From contig CAJYLO010000020.1 of assembly GCA_913776245.1 (NCBI GenBank), positions 62,001-126,000 on the forward strand: 64,000 nucleotides of DNA, given 5' to 3'. Numbering within the stretch: the first letter of the stretch is position 1; the number at the start of each line of letters is the position of its first letter. Both the position numbers and the translations under genes were made by a program. The notes under the pieces were generated by a model, which made no database searches, had not been told where the DNA came from, and worked only from the letters and a program-made list of their open reading frames with translations. The stretch is from an uncultured Chryseobacterium sp. (GTDB lineage Bacteria; Bacteroidota; Bacteroidia; Flavobacteriales; Weeksellaceae). Of the stretch, positions 41,697-50,635 are shown in pieces.

Positions 41697-43052
41697 TCAT
41701 ATCTTTTTTACGATTTCAGACAGTTTTTTAGTCAGTTCCTTTCTGCTGAATTCATTGATATCGGCAGAGTTTATAATAGATTTACCATTTTTCCGGTCCA
41801 GATAAAGTGCAAAGATATAATCCTTAATCTTATCTGTTTCCGAGTAATCAAAATGCTGACCTGCATTGGTTCTATTAAGAATAGTTTCCACATCTGCATC
41901 TTTTGGTCCAAAAGAAATAATCTTTTTGCCCGTTGCAAGATATTCGAAAAGTTTTCCCGGAATGATTCCTTTTGAGCTTTCGTTCGGGAAGTTAGTAATT
42001 AGCAACAAATCAGAAGTTCGCATTTCAGTCACAGAATCCTGGTGAGCCAGATAGCCCAGGTTTTTAATACGATCTTTCAAAACCGAGTTTTCTAGCGCAT
42101 TCAGAATTTTGTCATCCACTCTTCCTACGAATTTTAATTCGAAATCTTCTGCAAAATCAGAACTTGCCTTGCATAATTCTTCCAGAGCTTTCCATAGATT
42201 CTCAGGATTCCGCAGTTGTTCCAAAACCCCAACATAACTTATTGTGAACTTCCGTTTCGGAGTTGAGTCGTTTTTTTCTGTTGATTTTAAAACCTCAAAC
42301 TCTCCAACACTTGAACTCTGAAATTCTCCAATTTTACCTTGCTCCGAAATATCAAACCCATTCGTAATACAAAATGAATTAGCGCCTTTTTTCCTGAAAT
42401 TTTCGGCATCTGTGTAGCTTGTTGCCAAGGTTATATCTGCTGTCTGGAAAACTGCTTTTTCAAGTTCTTTGTGTTTCCTGTCAGATCTTTTAGTTAGTTT
42501 GAGATGCTTATAATAAGAGATTTCTGTCCACGGATCCCGGAAATCTGCAATCCATTTCAGATCCGGCAATTCTTTTTTTAATCCCAGACCTATAAGGTGA
42601 AGGCTGTGAGGAGGCCCTGTTGTTACCAGAAGATCAATATCATTTTCCTTCAGATATTTTTTAAGAAATGCGATGGATGGCTTAACCCAGAATTTTCTGG
42701 CATCAGGAATGAAAAAATTGCCGCGGATAAAGATCGACAGTTTGGATAAAAATGACTGATTTTTCCCGACATCAAATTGACCTCCTTTGAATTTTTTGTT
42801 ACTTTTACTGAATTTTTCAGCCAGCTGATAAGGTTCCCAAATATTAGTTCTGATGATTTTTGTATTCTTCGGAACTTCACTTTTAAGTGTTTCATCTATC
42901 AATGGGTAACTCGGATTTTCCGGGGTAAAAATAACAGGTTCCAGACTGAATTCAGGAAGATATTTTGCAAATTTCAGCCAGCGTTGTACGCCAGGCCCGC
43001 CTGCTGGCGGCCAGTAATAAGTTACAATTAAAACTTTTTTAGAATTTTCCAT
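41697..43052 (-). CDS. Glycosyltransferase family 4-like protein
   Basis: 451 residues. GT-B fold: N-terminal VTYYWPPAGGPGVQRWLKFA is the acceptor domain start, and the C-terminal domain holds ISYVGVLEQLRNPENLWKAL and the nucleotide-sugar site PNESSKGIIPGKLFEYLATG. It probably adds a sugar to a cell-surface polysaccharide or glycan. An unusual 30-residue insert before the second domain (after ISEQGKIG) has DNA resembling a dispersed repeat. No neighbouring polysaccharide genes. Confidence 0.88.
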   Translation of the reverse strand: MENSKKVLIVTYYWPPAGGPGVQRWLKFAKYLPEFSLEPVIFTPENPSYPLIDETLKSEVPKNTKIIRTNIWEPYQLAEKFSKSNKKFKGGQFDVGKNQSFLSKLSIFIRGNFFIPDARKFWVKPSIAFLKKYLKENDIDLLVTTGPPHSLHLIGLGLKKELPDLKWIADFRDPWTEISYYKHLKLTKRSDRKHKELEKAVFQTADITLATSYTDAENFRKKGANSFCITNGFDISEQGKIGEFQSSSVGEFEVLKSTEKNDSTPKRKFTISYVGVLEQLRNPENLWKALEELCKASSDFAEDFELKFVGRVDDKILNALENSVLKDRIKNLGYLAHQDSVTEMRTSDLLLITNFPNESSKGIIPGKLFEYLATGKKIISFGPKDADVETILNRTNAGQHFDYSETDKIKDYIFALYLDRKNGKSIINSADINEFSRKELTKKLSEIVKKI

Positions 43053-43141
43053 GTCAGAATTTCTGCTTCATCAGAACATTCTGTAAATTTATCTGTTTTT
43101 TTGAAAGTTTTAATAATAAACTTCTCATAATTTAGCTTACT

Positions 43142-44065
43142 ATGATTATCAGAGAAAGATCCAATTGGTTTTTGATGTTGTTTATCTGGAGAGGTTCTGT
43201 TTTACGAAAGATTATTCCGCAACTTTTAATTATCACAGCATTTTCTGTCGTAGTCCTTTATTTCAAAGGCAACGTCTACGAATACAAAGTCCATCTCAAC
43301 CCGGCTATCTTTACATTGCTGGGGCTTTCGTTGGCCATTTTTATGGGATTTTGCAATTCCGCCAGCTATGAAAGGTTTTGGGAAGGAAGAAAGCTTTGGG
43401 GGGCATTGGTGATCGAATCAAGGTCATTGACCCGCCAGGTCATGACTTTGGTTAATGATGATTCGCACGATTCTGCATTGAAAAAGCAGCAATTTGTCCG
43501 GATGATTGTCGCATTGTGCTGGGCTCTTAATTTTCAGCTAAGAAATAAAGATCCGAAGGATAAACTGAGAAATTTACTATCCGAAGAACATTTTAAAAGA
43601 ATTGAAGATAAAAAATTTTTACCGGTAATTCTTCTAAGTCTGATGGCTGAGTGGATTAATGAACAAAACAGGAACAATAAGATGGATACCATAATCCTGT
43701 CGTCTATAGATGCACAGCTTAACAGTATATCACAGATTATCGGGGGATGCGAGAGGATTGCAAGTACACCTTTACCTTTTGCATATAGCGTTTTGCTGCA
43801 CAGGACAGTTTATATGTACTGTTTCTGGCTGCCGTTCGGACTGGTAGATGTGGTGGGCTGGATGATGCCTGTGATTGTACTGTTTGTAAGTTACACGTTC
43901 ATTGCCCTGGATGCAATTATTCAGCAGATTCAGGATCCGTTCGGCGAGGAGGAAAATGATCTTGCGCTTAATAATCTATGTGATACCATTCAGTTTTCTG
44001 TCTATGAACTGGCTGATATCGCTCAGCCTGATCTGAGGACTTCCAACCATTATTTTATTGACTGA
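43142..44065 (+). CDS. Bestrophin family ion channel
   Basis: 307 residues with four transmembrane segments. N-terminal block RERSNWFLMLFIWRGSVLRK, LGLSLAIFMGFCNSASYERFWEGR and the late LPFGLVDVVGWMMPVIVLFV plus DPFGEEENDL are those of bacterial bestrophins (UPF0187/YneE). Studied members are chloride- or sodium-permeable. The stop codon overlaps the start of a pentapeptide-repeat gene by one base, so the two are cotranslated. Confidence 0.92.
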   Translation: MIIRERSNWFLMLFIWRGSVLRKIIPQLLIITAFSVVVLYFKGNVYEYKVHLNPAIFTLLGLSLAIFMGFCNSASYERFWEGRKLWGALVIESRSLTRQVMTLVNDDSHDSALKKQQFVRMIVALCWALNFQLRNKDPKDKLRNLLSEEHFKRIEDKKFLPVILLSLMAEWINEQNRNNKMDTIILSSIDAQLNSISQIIGGCERIASTPLPFAYSVLLHRTVYMYCFWLPFGLVDVVGWMMPVIVLFVSYTFIALDAIIQQIQDPFGEEENDLALNNLCDTIQFSVYELADIAQPDLRTSNHYFID

Positions 44066-44619
44066 TGGATTTTTTCTCAGAGCAAAAATTCGGAAAGCCG
44101 GATAGGATATCAAAAGGTGATTACAGCAATTGTGAATTTCTTCAGTGTGATTTTGCAAATACTGATCTGTCCAATTACAGATTTTCCGATTGTGAGTTCA
44201 AAGACTGCGATTTCAGCAATGCTAAAATTTCCGGTGTCGTGTTTCGGGATGTTATTTTCCAAAATTGTAAAATGATCGGGCTCAATTTTGAAGAGATTAA
44301 TCAGTTTAACATTTCCTTTAGATTTGAAGATTGTATCTTGAATCATTCTTCATTTTATGGAACAGATATCAGGAAGACTGTTTTCAAAAATTGCAGCCTG
44401 ACTGAAGCAGATTTTACAGAATGTATTTTGTCTCATTCTGCTTTTACGAATTCGTCTCTTGCAGATGCGATTTTTGAAAAAACCAATCTGGAATATTCTG
44501 ACCTGAGTTCTGCAATCAATTTTTCCATCGATCCAAATCATAATCAATTAAAAAAAGCAAAATTTTCAAGAGACAATCTTTCAGGATTATTAAACCAGTT
44601 AAATATAATTATAGACTAA
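44065..44619 (+). CDS. Pentapeptide repeat protein
   Basis: 184 residues made almost wholly of A(D/N)LxF-type pentapeptides (CDFANTDLSNYRFSDCEFKD and so on), which fold as a right-handed beta-helix. Some members (Qnr, MfpA) mimic DNA and protect gyrase, but most have no known target. It is coupled to the bestrophin gene by a one-base stop/start overlap, which suggests a shared function. No QnrB-like loops were identified. Confidence 0.92.
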   Translation: MDFFSEQKFGKPDRISKGDYSNCEFLQCDFANTDLSNYRFSDCEFKDCDFSNAKISGVVFRDVIFQNCKMIGLNFEEINQFNISFRFEDCILNHSSFYGTDIRKTVFKNCSLTEADFTECILSHSAFTNSSLADAIFEKTNLEYSDLSSAINFSIDPNHNQLKKAKFSRDNLSGLLNQLNIIID

Positions 44620-44667
44620 ATTTGCCAATATTCCTCAGGAATTTTTTCAATATTAATAAAATCAGAA

Positions 44668-46356
44668 ATGAAGAAAATTTTATACGCAGGTTTGTTAGTG
44701 TCAATAACAATTTCTGCACAATACACAGATATTAACATCATTAAGGAAGTTAAGGTAAAGAATAAAGGAGTGGTGGTATCCGCTCATCCTCTGGCAAGCG
44801 AAGCGGGTGCAAAAATGCTGAAACAAGGTGGTAATGCCTTTGATGCTGTCATTGCAACACAATTAGCTCTGGCCGTGGTTTATCCACAGGCAGGGAATAT
44901 TGGCGGTGGTGGGTTTTTGGTGGCTGTAACTCCGGATGGAAAAAGTATTGCCTTGGATTACCGGGAAACTGCACCTTCAAAAGCCAGCTTTGATATGTAT
45001 TGGGATAAAAACGGAAATGCAGATACCGATCTTTCGCAAAACGGCAGGCTCGCAGTGGGTGTTCCGGGAAGCATTTCCGGGATGTTCGAAACTTTGAAGT
45101 ATGCTAAATTGCCTTTTTCTAAACTCATTGAACCTGCAATAGACCTTGCACAGAAAGGCTTTGCGATAACAGAACAGGAAGCCGGATTACTGAATGCGCA
45201 TAAAAATGATTTTCTCAAGCATAACAAAAATAGAACCGCATTTGTAAAGGATGATGGCTGGAAAGCTGGCGATCTTTTACTACAGCCGGAACTTGCACAG
45301 ACACTGAGACGAATTCAAAAAGCAGGCAGTAAGGAATTCTATGAAGGAAAAACAGCGGAATTGATTGTTGCTGAAATGAAACTCGGAAACGGAATTGTTC
45401 AATCCCGGGATCTTAAAGACTATAAAACAAAAGAACGTAAAGCACTGTCTTTCGGTTATAAAGGGCATCAGATCATTTCAATGCCAATGCCTTCCAGCGG
45501 CGGAACTTTGCTCGCCCAGATGCTGAAAATGGTTTCTTACGAAGATTTGTCAAAATACCAAATGAACTCGGAAGAAGCGGTTCAGATTATGGTGGAAGCG
45601 GAACGAAGAGCTTATGCCGACCGAGCAGAATATATGGGAGATCCTGACTTTATTGAGGATAAAACCCAAATGCTGATTTCAGACGACTATCTCAAGAACC
45701 GATGGAAATCTTTCAATAAAAATACTGCAACACCAAGCAAAGATGTCGGTAAAATCATTAACCCAAATCAAAAGGAAAGTACGGAAACAACTCATATTTC
45801 AATTTTAGATAAATTTGGGAATGCTGTTTCTGTCACTACAACGCTCAACGGACTTTACGGTAGCAAGACTGTGGTTTCCGGCGCCGGTTTTTTCCTTAAC
45901 AATGAAATGGATGACTTTTCAATCAAGCCAGGTGTTCCTAATATGTTTGGCGCTGTTGGAGGTGAGGCTAATAAGATCCAGGCAGGTAAAAGAATGCTTT
46001 CTTCGATGACGCCGACGGTTGTACTGAAGGATGGTAAAGTGAAAATGGTGGTAGGAACACCTGGAGGAACCACAATTCCAACCTCGGTATTCCAGGCAAT
46101 TGTAGATGTTATTGATTTTAAACAAAATGCTAATTTCTCGGTTAATGCCCCAAAATTTCACCACCAATGGCTTCCGGAAGTGGTGAAAGTTGAGAATAAA
46201 TTCCCGGAAATTACTATTAAAGCTTTAGAAAATAAGAACTATAAGTTTGAAAAGATTCCCCAAATCGGAAGAACAGAAGTGATTTTAGTTGATGACAATC
46301 AAAACATCCATGCAGTTGCGGACGGACGTGGTGATGATTCTGTTGCAGTAGAGTAA
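44668..46356 (+). CDS. ggt: Gamma-glutamyltransferase
   Basis: 562 residues with a signal peptide (ending near TISAQ). Precursor cleaved into two subunits before the catalytic Thr in ESTETTHISILDKFGNAVSV. Other blocks: GGNAFDAVIATQLALAVVYP, GNIGGGGFLVAV, DYRETAPSKA and late SSMTPTVVLKDGKVKMVVGT. Periplasmic hydrolysis or transfer of the gamma-glutamyl group of glutathione. Length normal. Confidence 0.95.
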   Translation: MKKILYAGLLVSITISAQYTDINIIKEVKVKNKGVVVSAHPLASEAGAKMLKQGGNAFDAVIATQLALAVVYPQAGNIGGGGFLVAVTPDGKSIALDYRETAPSKASFDMYWDKNGNADTDLSQNGRLAVGVPGSISGMFETLKYAKLPFSKLIEPAIDLAQKGFAITEQEAGLLNAHKNDFLKHNKNRTAFVKDDGWKAGDLLLQPELAQTLRRIQKAGSKEFYEGKTAELIVAEMKLGNGIVQSRDLKDYKTKERKALSFGYKGHQIISMPMPSSGGTLLAQMLKMVSYEDLSKYQMNSEEAVQIMVEAERRAYADRAEYMGDPDFIEDKTQMLISDDYLKNRWKSFNKNTATPSKDVGKIINPNQKESTETTHISILDKFGNAVSVTTTLNGLYGSKTVVSGAGFFLNNEMDDFSIKPGVPNMFGAVGGEANKIQAGKRMLSSMTPTVVLKDGKVKMVVGTPGGTTIPTSVFQAIVDVIDFKQNANFSVNAPKFHHQWLPEVVKVENKFPEITIKALENKNYKFEKIPQIGRTEVILVDDNQNIHAVADGRGDDSVAVE

Positions 46357-46384
46357 GTTTAATATTATTTAAATCTAATTGTAG

Positions 46385-47167
46385 ATGCCAATAGAAATTC
46401 CCAATAATCAATCTGCGCCTGTCTATTTTCCAAAAGAGAATTATAAAATTGCTAGATATTTTGATTTAGTTAAATTTATTTCTCTTATTCAGACACAAAA
46501 AGTTTTTTTCTCGAGGTTGGATAAATTTGAAGATAAGTATGAAGGTACAGTTACAGAATTAACAAAACAAGAATATACAAATTGGTATAGAAATTTTGCG
46601 AAACATAAACTTGAAGATCTTATTAAAAATAATTTAGATGACTATGTTGAAAATGAAATGTTAAATGAAAATGATGCAAGGGAAAATTTTAAAAAACTTG
46701 TTTGTGTTTCGTGTTGGAATCAATACTCTTCTGAATCATATGCTTTATGGAAAATATATTCTGATTTATCAAAAGGAATTATGATTACTACAAATGTTAA
46801 TCGTTTGATTGAAGCTTTTAATAATACTAAAGAAAAGATTCAATTAAGTGAAATTAAATATATTGATTATAAAACCGAGAGAATGCCACTTGGCAATATG
46901 AATTATCCGCTTATACATAAAAATATTCATTATGAATATGAAAAAGAAATACGCCTAATTCATACAGTTAATTTTACGAGTGGACTAAAATATGATTGGA
47001 GTAAAGAAGAAATAGAATTTGGAAAATACTTAAATATTAGTTTAGAGCATCTTATTGAAGAGATTGTAATTAGCCCTTATGCTCCAAAGTGGTTTTTTGA
47101 CTTAGTTTATAATCTTTGTTTAAAATATAATATTAAAAAAGAAATTAGATATTCTGATTTAAAATAA
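46385..47167 (+). CDS. DUF2971 domain protein
   Basis: 260 residues matching DUF2971: N-terminal ARYFDLVKFISLIQTQKVFF and SRLDKFEDKYEG, then VCVSCWNQYSSESYALWKIY and SPYAPKWFFD towards the end. DUF2971 proteins occur in accessory regions, often near defence genes, but the function is unknown. The gene is strikingly A+T-rich compared with ggt and hsp20 on either side, which suggests acquisition. No mobile gene adjoins it. Confidence 0.85.
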   Translation: MPIEIPNNQSAPVYFPKENYKIARYFDLVKFISLIQTQKVFFSRLDKFEDKYEGTVTELTKQEYTNWYRNFAKHKLEDLIKNNLDDYVENEMLNENDARENFKKLVCVSCWNQYSSESYALWKIYSDLSKGIMITTNVNRLIEAFNNTKEKIQLSEIKYIDYKTERMPLGNMNYPLIHKNIHYEYEKEIRLIHTVNFTSGLKYDWSKEEIEFGKYLNISLEHLIEEIVISPYAPKWFFDLVYNLCLKYNIKKEIRYSDLK

Positions 47168-47198
47168 TAAAAAAGCTTCCAATTTTGGAAGCCTTTTT
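47168..47198. terminator. Bidirectional terminator
   Basis: Stem GCTTCCAA / TTGGAAGC with A and T runs on both sides, between the convergent DUF2971 and hsp20 genes. Confidence 0.8.
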
Positions 47199-47199
47199 A

Positions 47200-47655
47200 T
47201 TATTGAATCTCAATAAGCTTAGGTTCTTGCTTTCTTGCTTTTTCTGTTTTCGGAATGTTGAGTTTTAGCACACCATTTTCATATTTTGCCTGGATCCGTT
47301 CCTCATCCACAACATCTTTTGCCAGCTCAAAACTACGCGAAAAAGACTGGTAGCTGAATTCTTTTCTCATATATTGGCCGGTTCTGTCTTCTGCTTCATT
47401 TTTTTTGGTAGATGAAATTGTCAGAAGATTACCTTCCAAAGTGATCTTGAAATCTTCTTTTTCCAATCCGGGTGCAGCTACTTCCACTTCAAAGCAATCA
47501 TCAAGTTCCCTGATGTTTACAGATGGAAGTGTGGTTCTTGTTGAAGAAAAATTATTATTGCCCCAGTTAAAAAGTTCGCGGCTGAAAAAGTCATCGAACA
47601 ATGTTCTCGGACTGGCAGGGAACAAATCGCCAGTGTTTCTTTTTACAATTGACAT
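47200..47655 (-). CDS. Hsp20/alpha-crystallin family small heat shock protein
   Basis: 151 residues. Alpha-crystallin domain from about residue 43 (LPSVNIRELDDCFEVEVAAP) to GVLKLNIPKTEK, including FKITLEGNLLTISSTK and the SFSRSFELAKDV strand. ATP-independent holdase that binds unfolding proteins. The C-terminal tail has LIEIQ, a variant of the I-x-I anchor. Monocistronic. Confidence 0.93.
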   Translation of the reverse strand: MSIVKRNTGDLFPASPRTLFDDFFSRELFNWGNNNFSSTRTTLPSVNIRELDDCFEVEVAAPGLEKEDFKITLEGNLLTISSTKKNEAEDRTGQYMRKEFSYQSFSRSFELAKDVVDEERIQAKYENGVLKLNIPKTEKARKQEPKLIEIQ

Positions 47656-47777
47656 AACAAACTGATTTTAAAAGGTTAAACAATATTTTTTATAAACACA
47701 TTTCCATAAATCCCAATGGTATGCCAACTGTTTTTATTGTGAAATTCTGTCATTTTAGATGAAAATTTGTCATCCAT

Positions 47778-47805
47778 GAAAAAAGGCTTCCGAATTCGGA
47801 AGCCC
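47778..47805 (-). terminator. Terminator after rny
   Basis: Perfect palindrome GGCTTCCGAATTCGGAAGCC at 47785-47804 followed on the minus strand by six T. Confidence 0.9.
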
Positions 47806-47831
47806 ATTGTTTTTATATTCTGAAATTTTGA

Positions 47832-49403
47832 TTATCTGGCGATGTTCACAGCTCTTGTTTCCCGGATTACAGTTACTTTGACCTGACCTGGATAAGTCAG
47901 CTCATTTTGAATCTTTTCAGAGATGTCATAAGAAAGCTGGTAAGCATTTTCGTCATTTACTTTTCCGCTTTCTACCATCACTCTAAGCTCTCTACCAGCC
48001 TGGATAGCGTAAGCACTGGAAACACCTTCGAAGCTCAAAGCTGCTGCTTCCAGATCTTTTAATCTTTGGATATAAGATTCCAGAACCTGTCTTCTGGCGC
48101 CCGGTCTTGCGCCTGAAATTGCATCGGCAACCTGAATAATCGGTGATAGGAGAGAGGTCATTTCAATCTCGTCGTGGTGCGCACCAATTGCATTGATCAC
48201 TTCAGCATTTTCACCAAATTTTTCAGCCCATTGCATCCCAAGAAGTGCGTGTGGCAATTCGGATTCCTGTTCAGGAACTTTCCCGATATCGTGCAACAGA
48301 CCAGCTCTTTTCGCCAGTTTAACATTTAATCCTAATTCCGCAGCCATAGTTGCTGCAATATTGGCGACTTCTCTGGAGTGCTGTAATAAGTTTTGACCAT
48401 AAGAAGAACGGAATTTCATTCTACCAACAATCTTTACCAGCTCAGGGTGAAGCCCGTGGATGCCAAGATCAATGATAGTTCTCTTTCCGACTTCTATGAT
48501 TTCTTCTTCAATTTGTTTTCTGGTTTTATCCACCACTTCTTCAATTCTCGCCGGGTGAATTCTGCCATCAGTAACCAATCTGTGAAGTGACAATCTTGCG
48601 ATCTCTCTTCTTACCGGATCGAAGCAAGACAGTAAAATGGCTTCCGGTGTGTCATCTACAATGATCTCAACGCCTGTTGCAGCTTCCAAAGCACGGATAT
48701 TTCTACCTTCACGGCCAATGATTCTACCTTTGATCTCATCAGACTCAATATTGAAAACAGAAACCGAATTTTCGATGGCCTGTTCTGTTCCGATTCTCTG
48801 GATCGTCTGGATAACGATTTTTCGCGCTTCATTTTTCGCATTAAGCTGCGCTTCTTCCATAATGCTTTGGACGTGTGCCTGAGCTTTGGTTTTTGCTTCT
48901 GCTCTCAGAGATTCTACCAATTCGCTTTTTGCTTCTTCTGCGGAATAGTTGGAAATTTTTTCCAGCATTTCCACTTTCTGAGCGGTTGCAACATCCAGGT
49001 CGTGCTGTTTTTTCTGAAGAACCTCCAGTTTTTTGTTATAATCGCTGATTTGCTTTTCAAGATCTTTTTCCAGCTTTCCGGCCTTGCTGAGCTCATCATT
49101 AAGCTTACTTTCCTTGTCTTTGATGCGTTTCTCAGACTCCTGCATTTTCTTTTCTCTGGACTGGATGTCTGCATCGTGCTGGGATTTCAGTTCAAGAAAT
49201 CTTTCTTTGGCTTGAAGCTGCTTTTCTTTTTTTACGGCTTCTGCCTGTACATTAGCTTTTTCTATAATGTTTTCGGCGCTCTTCTTGGCGTCTTCTATCA
49301 TATATTTTGCCTTAGAATTGATAGAACTTTTCCCGAAGAAAAGTCCTGCTACGGCTCCTATCAGAAGTGCGACAACACCGATAATAATGGTAATTGTGTC
49401 CAT
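47832..49403 (-). CDS. rny: Ribonuclease Y
   Basis: 523-residue membrane-anchored endoribonuclease that starts mRNA decay. One N-terminal transmembrane helix (about 3-22) is followed by a long coiled coil (about 28-190), KH domain ([19 protein letters not shown]) and the HD domain ([14 protein letters not shown], His-Asp near residue 370). Architecture and length match the family. It lies downstream of the probable 6S RNA and zapA on the same strand. Confidence 0.95.
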   Translation of the reverse strand: MDTITIIIGVVALLIGAVAGLFFGKSSINSKAKYMIEDAKKSAENIIEKANVQAEAVKKEKQLQAKERFLELKSQHDADIQSREKKMQESEKRIKDKESKLNDELSKAGKLEKDLEKQISDYNKKLEVLQKKQHDLDVATAQKVEMLEKISNYSAEEAKSELVESLRAEAKTKAQAHVQSIMEEAQLNAKNEARKIVIQTIQRIGTEQAIENSVSVFNIESDEIKGRIIGREGRNIRALEAATGVEIIVDDTPEAILLSCFDPVRREIARLSLHRLVTDGRIHPARIEEVVDKTRKQIEEEIIEVGKRTIIDLGIHGLHPELVKIVGRMKFRSSYGQNLLQHSREVANIAATMAAELGLNVKLAKRAGLLHDIGKVPEQESELPHALLGMQWAEKFGENAEVINAIGAHHDEIEMTSLLSPIIQVADAISGARPGARRQVLESYIQRLKDLEAAALSFEGVSSAYAIQAGRELRVMVESGKVNDENAYQLSYDISEKIQNELTYPGQVKVTVIRETRAVNIAR

Positions 49404-49512
49404 AAATTTATATATATTGAGTTTTAATTGTCATTTTCAAATTTTGTAAAAAGTGATGTGTGAGAAGTAAAAAGTTCAAATCTTATAACTTTTCACCGCT
49501 AACTTTTCACAT

Positions 49513-49680
49513 AAAAAAAACCTACAACAGTTCAGTTATAGAGTAAACTCCATAAAAACACGATTTGGACTGATTTTCATTTTCTGTAATCTGCGCAAGG
49601 CAGCACGCCATCAAACGAACTTTCGTCCGGTAATTTTTAATTGTTGAGTTTACTTCTTTGTGTTAGAACTATTGTAGGCA
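49513..49680 (-). ncRNA. ssrS: Probable 6S RNA
   Basis: About 165 bases between zapA and rny with no reading frame. On the minus strand CCTACAATAGTTC (49666-49678) pairs with GAACTGTTGTAGG (49521-49533) over 13 bp with one wobble. After a small internal loop AGTAAACTC (49646-49654) pairs with GAGTTTACT (49542-49550), leaving a large central region with a small ACGAAAGTTCGT hairpin. A T run follows immediately. The long closing rod with a central bubble, and the position next to zapA, are those of 6S RNA, which sequesters RNA polymerase. Confidence 0.72.
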
Positions 49681-49696
49681 ACTTGTAGCCGGAATA

Positions 49697-49984
49697 TTAA
49701 TCTTCCAGCTGTTCCAGGAGCGCATTGATCTTACTCACACGCTCGTTTGTATTTTTTATATTTTTCTCGTTATTTAAAGAATATACTTCTGCATTGGTTC
49801 CCAGTTTCAAAGCGCACATAGCAAGAGCATCCTGTTTGTCTCTCACATCAAAGCTTGCCTCGAAATCCTTGATCATTGTTTCTATCTGTTTTCCCACTTT
49901 CCGAAGGGTTTCTTCTTCGGCAGCAGGCACATTCAGCGGATAGTTTCTCCCGGCAATATTGATTGTTATTCTTCTGAAATCCAT
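49697..49984 (-). CDS. zapA: Cell division protein ZapA
   Basis: 95 residues. N-terminal RRITINIAGRNYPLNVPAAE and the C-terminal helix (AMCALKLGTNAEVYSLN) fit ZapA, a positive regulator that bundles FtsZ filaments at midcell. A coiled-coil gene ends four bases upstream. zapA next to 6S RNA is a conserved arrangement in many bacteria. Confidence 0.9.
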   Translation of the reverse strand: MDFRRITINIAGRNYPLNVPAAEEETLRKVGKQIETMIKDFEASFDVRDKQDALAMCALKLGTNAEVYSLNNEKNIKNTNERVSKINALLEQLED

Positions 49985-49987
49985 ATT

Positions 49988-50290
49988 TTATAAACCGTTA
50001 TTTTGAAGTTCGGAAACACACATATCTATTTCTTTTACCAGTCTGTTGATATGATTTTTCATCAGACGGTTATGTTCGGCATTTCCGGATATCGCTGAAT
50101 AGAGTTTTAATTCTTTATTTTCTTCTGCCAAATTCTGGTTCCTGCGTCTTTCTTCTGCATATTCTTCTTTCAGCTTTTCTAGTTCATCGGACTGTTCTGC
50201 ATATTTTTCCGAAAGATTCCTGAACTTCTTATGAAGGTTGAGAATCTTTTTTTCCAATACAGAAAAGTTGTTTTCTAATTCGCTTAGCAT
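49988..50290 (-). CDS. Small coiled-coil protein, possible ZapA partner
   Basis: About 100 residues, almost entirely a charged coiled coil (LEKLKEEYAEERRRNQNLAE). It starts at an ATG at 50290 (a GTG one codon earlier is possible) and ends four bases before zapA. Coiled-coil genes next to zapA in Bacteroidota are thought to work in Z-ring assembly, like ZapB in E. coli, but the sequence itself shows no family motif. Function inferred from position only. Confidence 0.7.
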   Translation of the reverse strand: MLSELENNFSVLEKKILNLHKKFRNLSEKYAEQSDELEKLKEEYAEERRRNQNLAEENKELKLYSAISGNAEHNRLMKNHINRLVKEIDMCVSELQNNGL

Positions 50291-50465
50291 CACCAGAATT
50301 AAATTCTAACTTTTACAAAAATAGGAAAAATTAATGATGAATTAAAGGCTTATTGTTGTTTTGTTAAAAGAGTATGCTTTTTATTTGATTTTTAGAGATT
50401 TAAAGTTTTTGTCAACGCCTGCTTTTTCTTTCAAAGCTTAATAAAATATTACAAAGATGATATCC

Positions 50466-50592
50466 TGCGCAGCTGCGTGAGGGCGGAAGGCATTGTCGGA
50501 GCTCCTCCGCCGGAGGCGGAGAGCGACTGCCTGCAGACCGACCTTTTAAGAATTACGCGCTCGCGGAGCGAGCGCGTAATTCTTAAAAGGTC
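50466..50592. repeat. G+C-rich element with a perfect 25-bp palindrome
   Basis: It starts TGCGCAGCTGCGTGAGGGCG, has a hairpin CTCCGCC-GGA-GGCGGAG (50505-50521), then GACTGCCTGCAGACCGACC, then a hairpin with two perfect 25-base arms (50540-50564 and 50568-50592) and a GGA loop. Its core resembles the element at 41525-41696. The composition is strongly G+C-rich in an A+T-rich region. Confidence 0.85.
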
Positions 50593-50600
50593 ACGTCCTA

Positions 50601-50625
50601 AAAAAAGGACCTAGACAAGTCCTTT
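50601..50625 (-). terminator. Terminator after the porT-like gene
   Basis: Minus-strand stem AAAGGAC / GTCCTTT, loop of eight bases, followed by T run. It lies directly after the stop codon of the porT-like gene. Confidence 0.8.
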
Positions 50626-50635
50626 CATATTGATT

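Larger units (their letters stand above)
50291..50635. other. Intergenic region with G+C-rich palindromic element
   Basis: About 345 bases between the coiled-coil gene start and the porT-like gene end. The first ~165 bases are A+T-rich with nothing recognised. The remainder holds a G+C-rich repeat element (50466-50592) and the porT terminator. No gene. Confidence 0.6.

Noticed and set aside
41532-41975. 147-codon frame on the plus strand over the G+C-rich element and the end of the glycosyltransferase
   Set aside because: It is antisense to a clear glycosyltransferase and to a structured repeat; no start context or homology pattern.
44065-44619. Qnr-type quinolone resistance gene
   Set aside because: Pentapeptide folds are shared by many unrelated proteins; loops and motifs specific to Qnr could not be recognised and the context is a channel operon.
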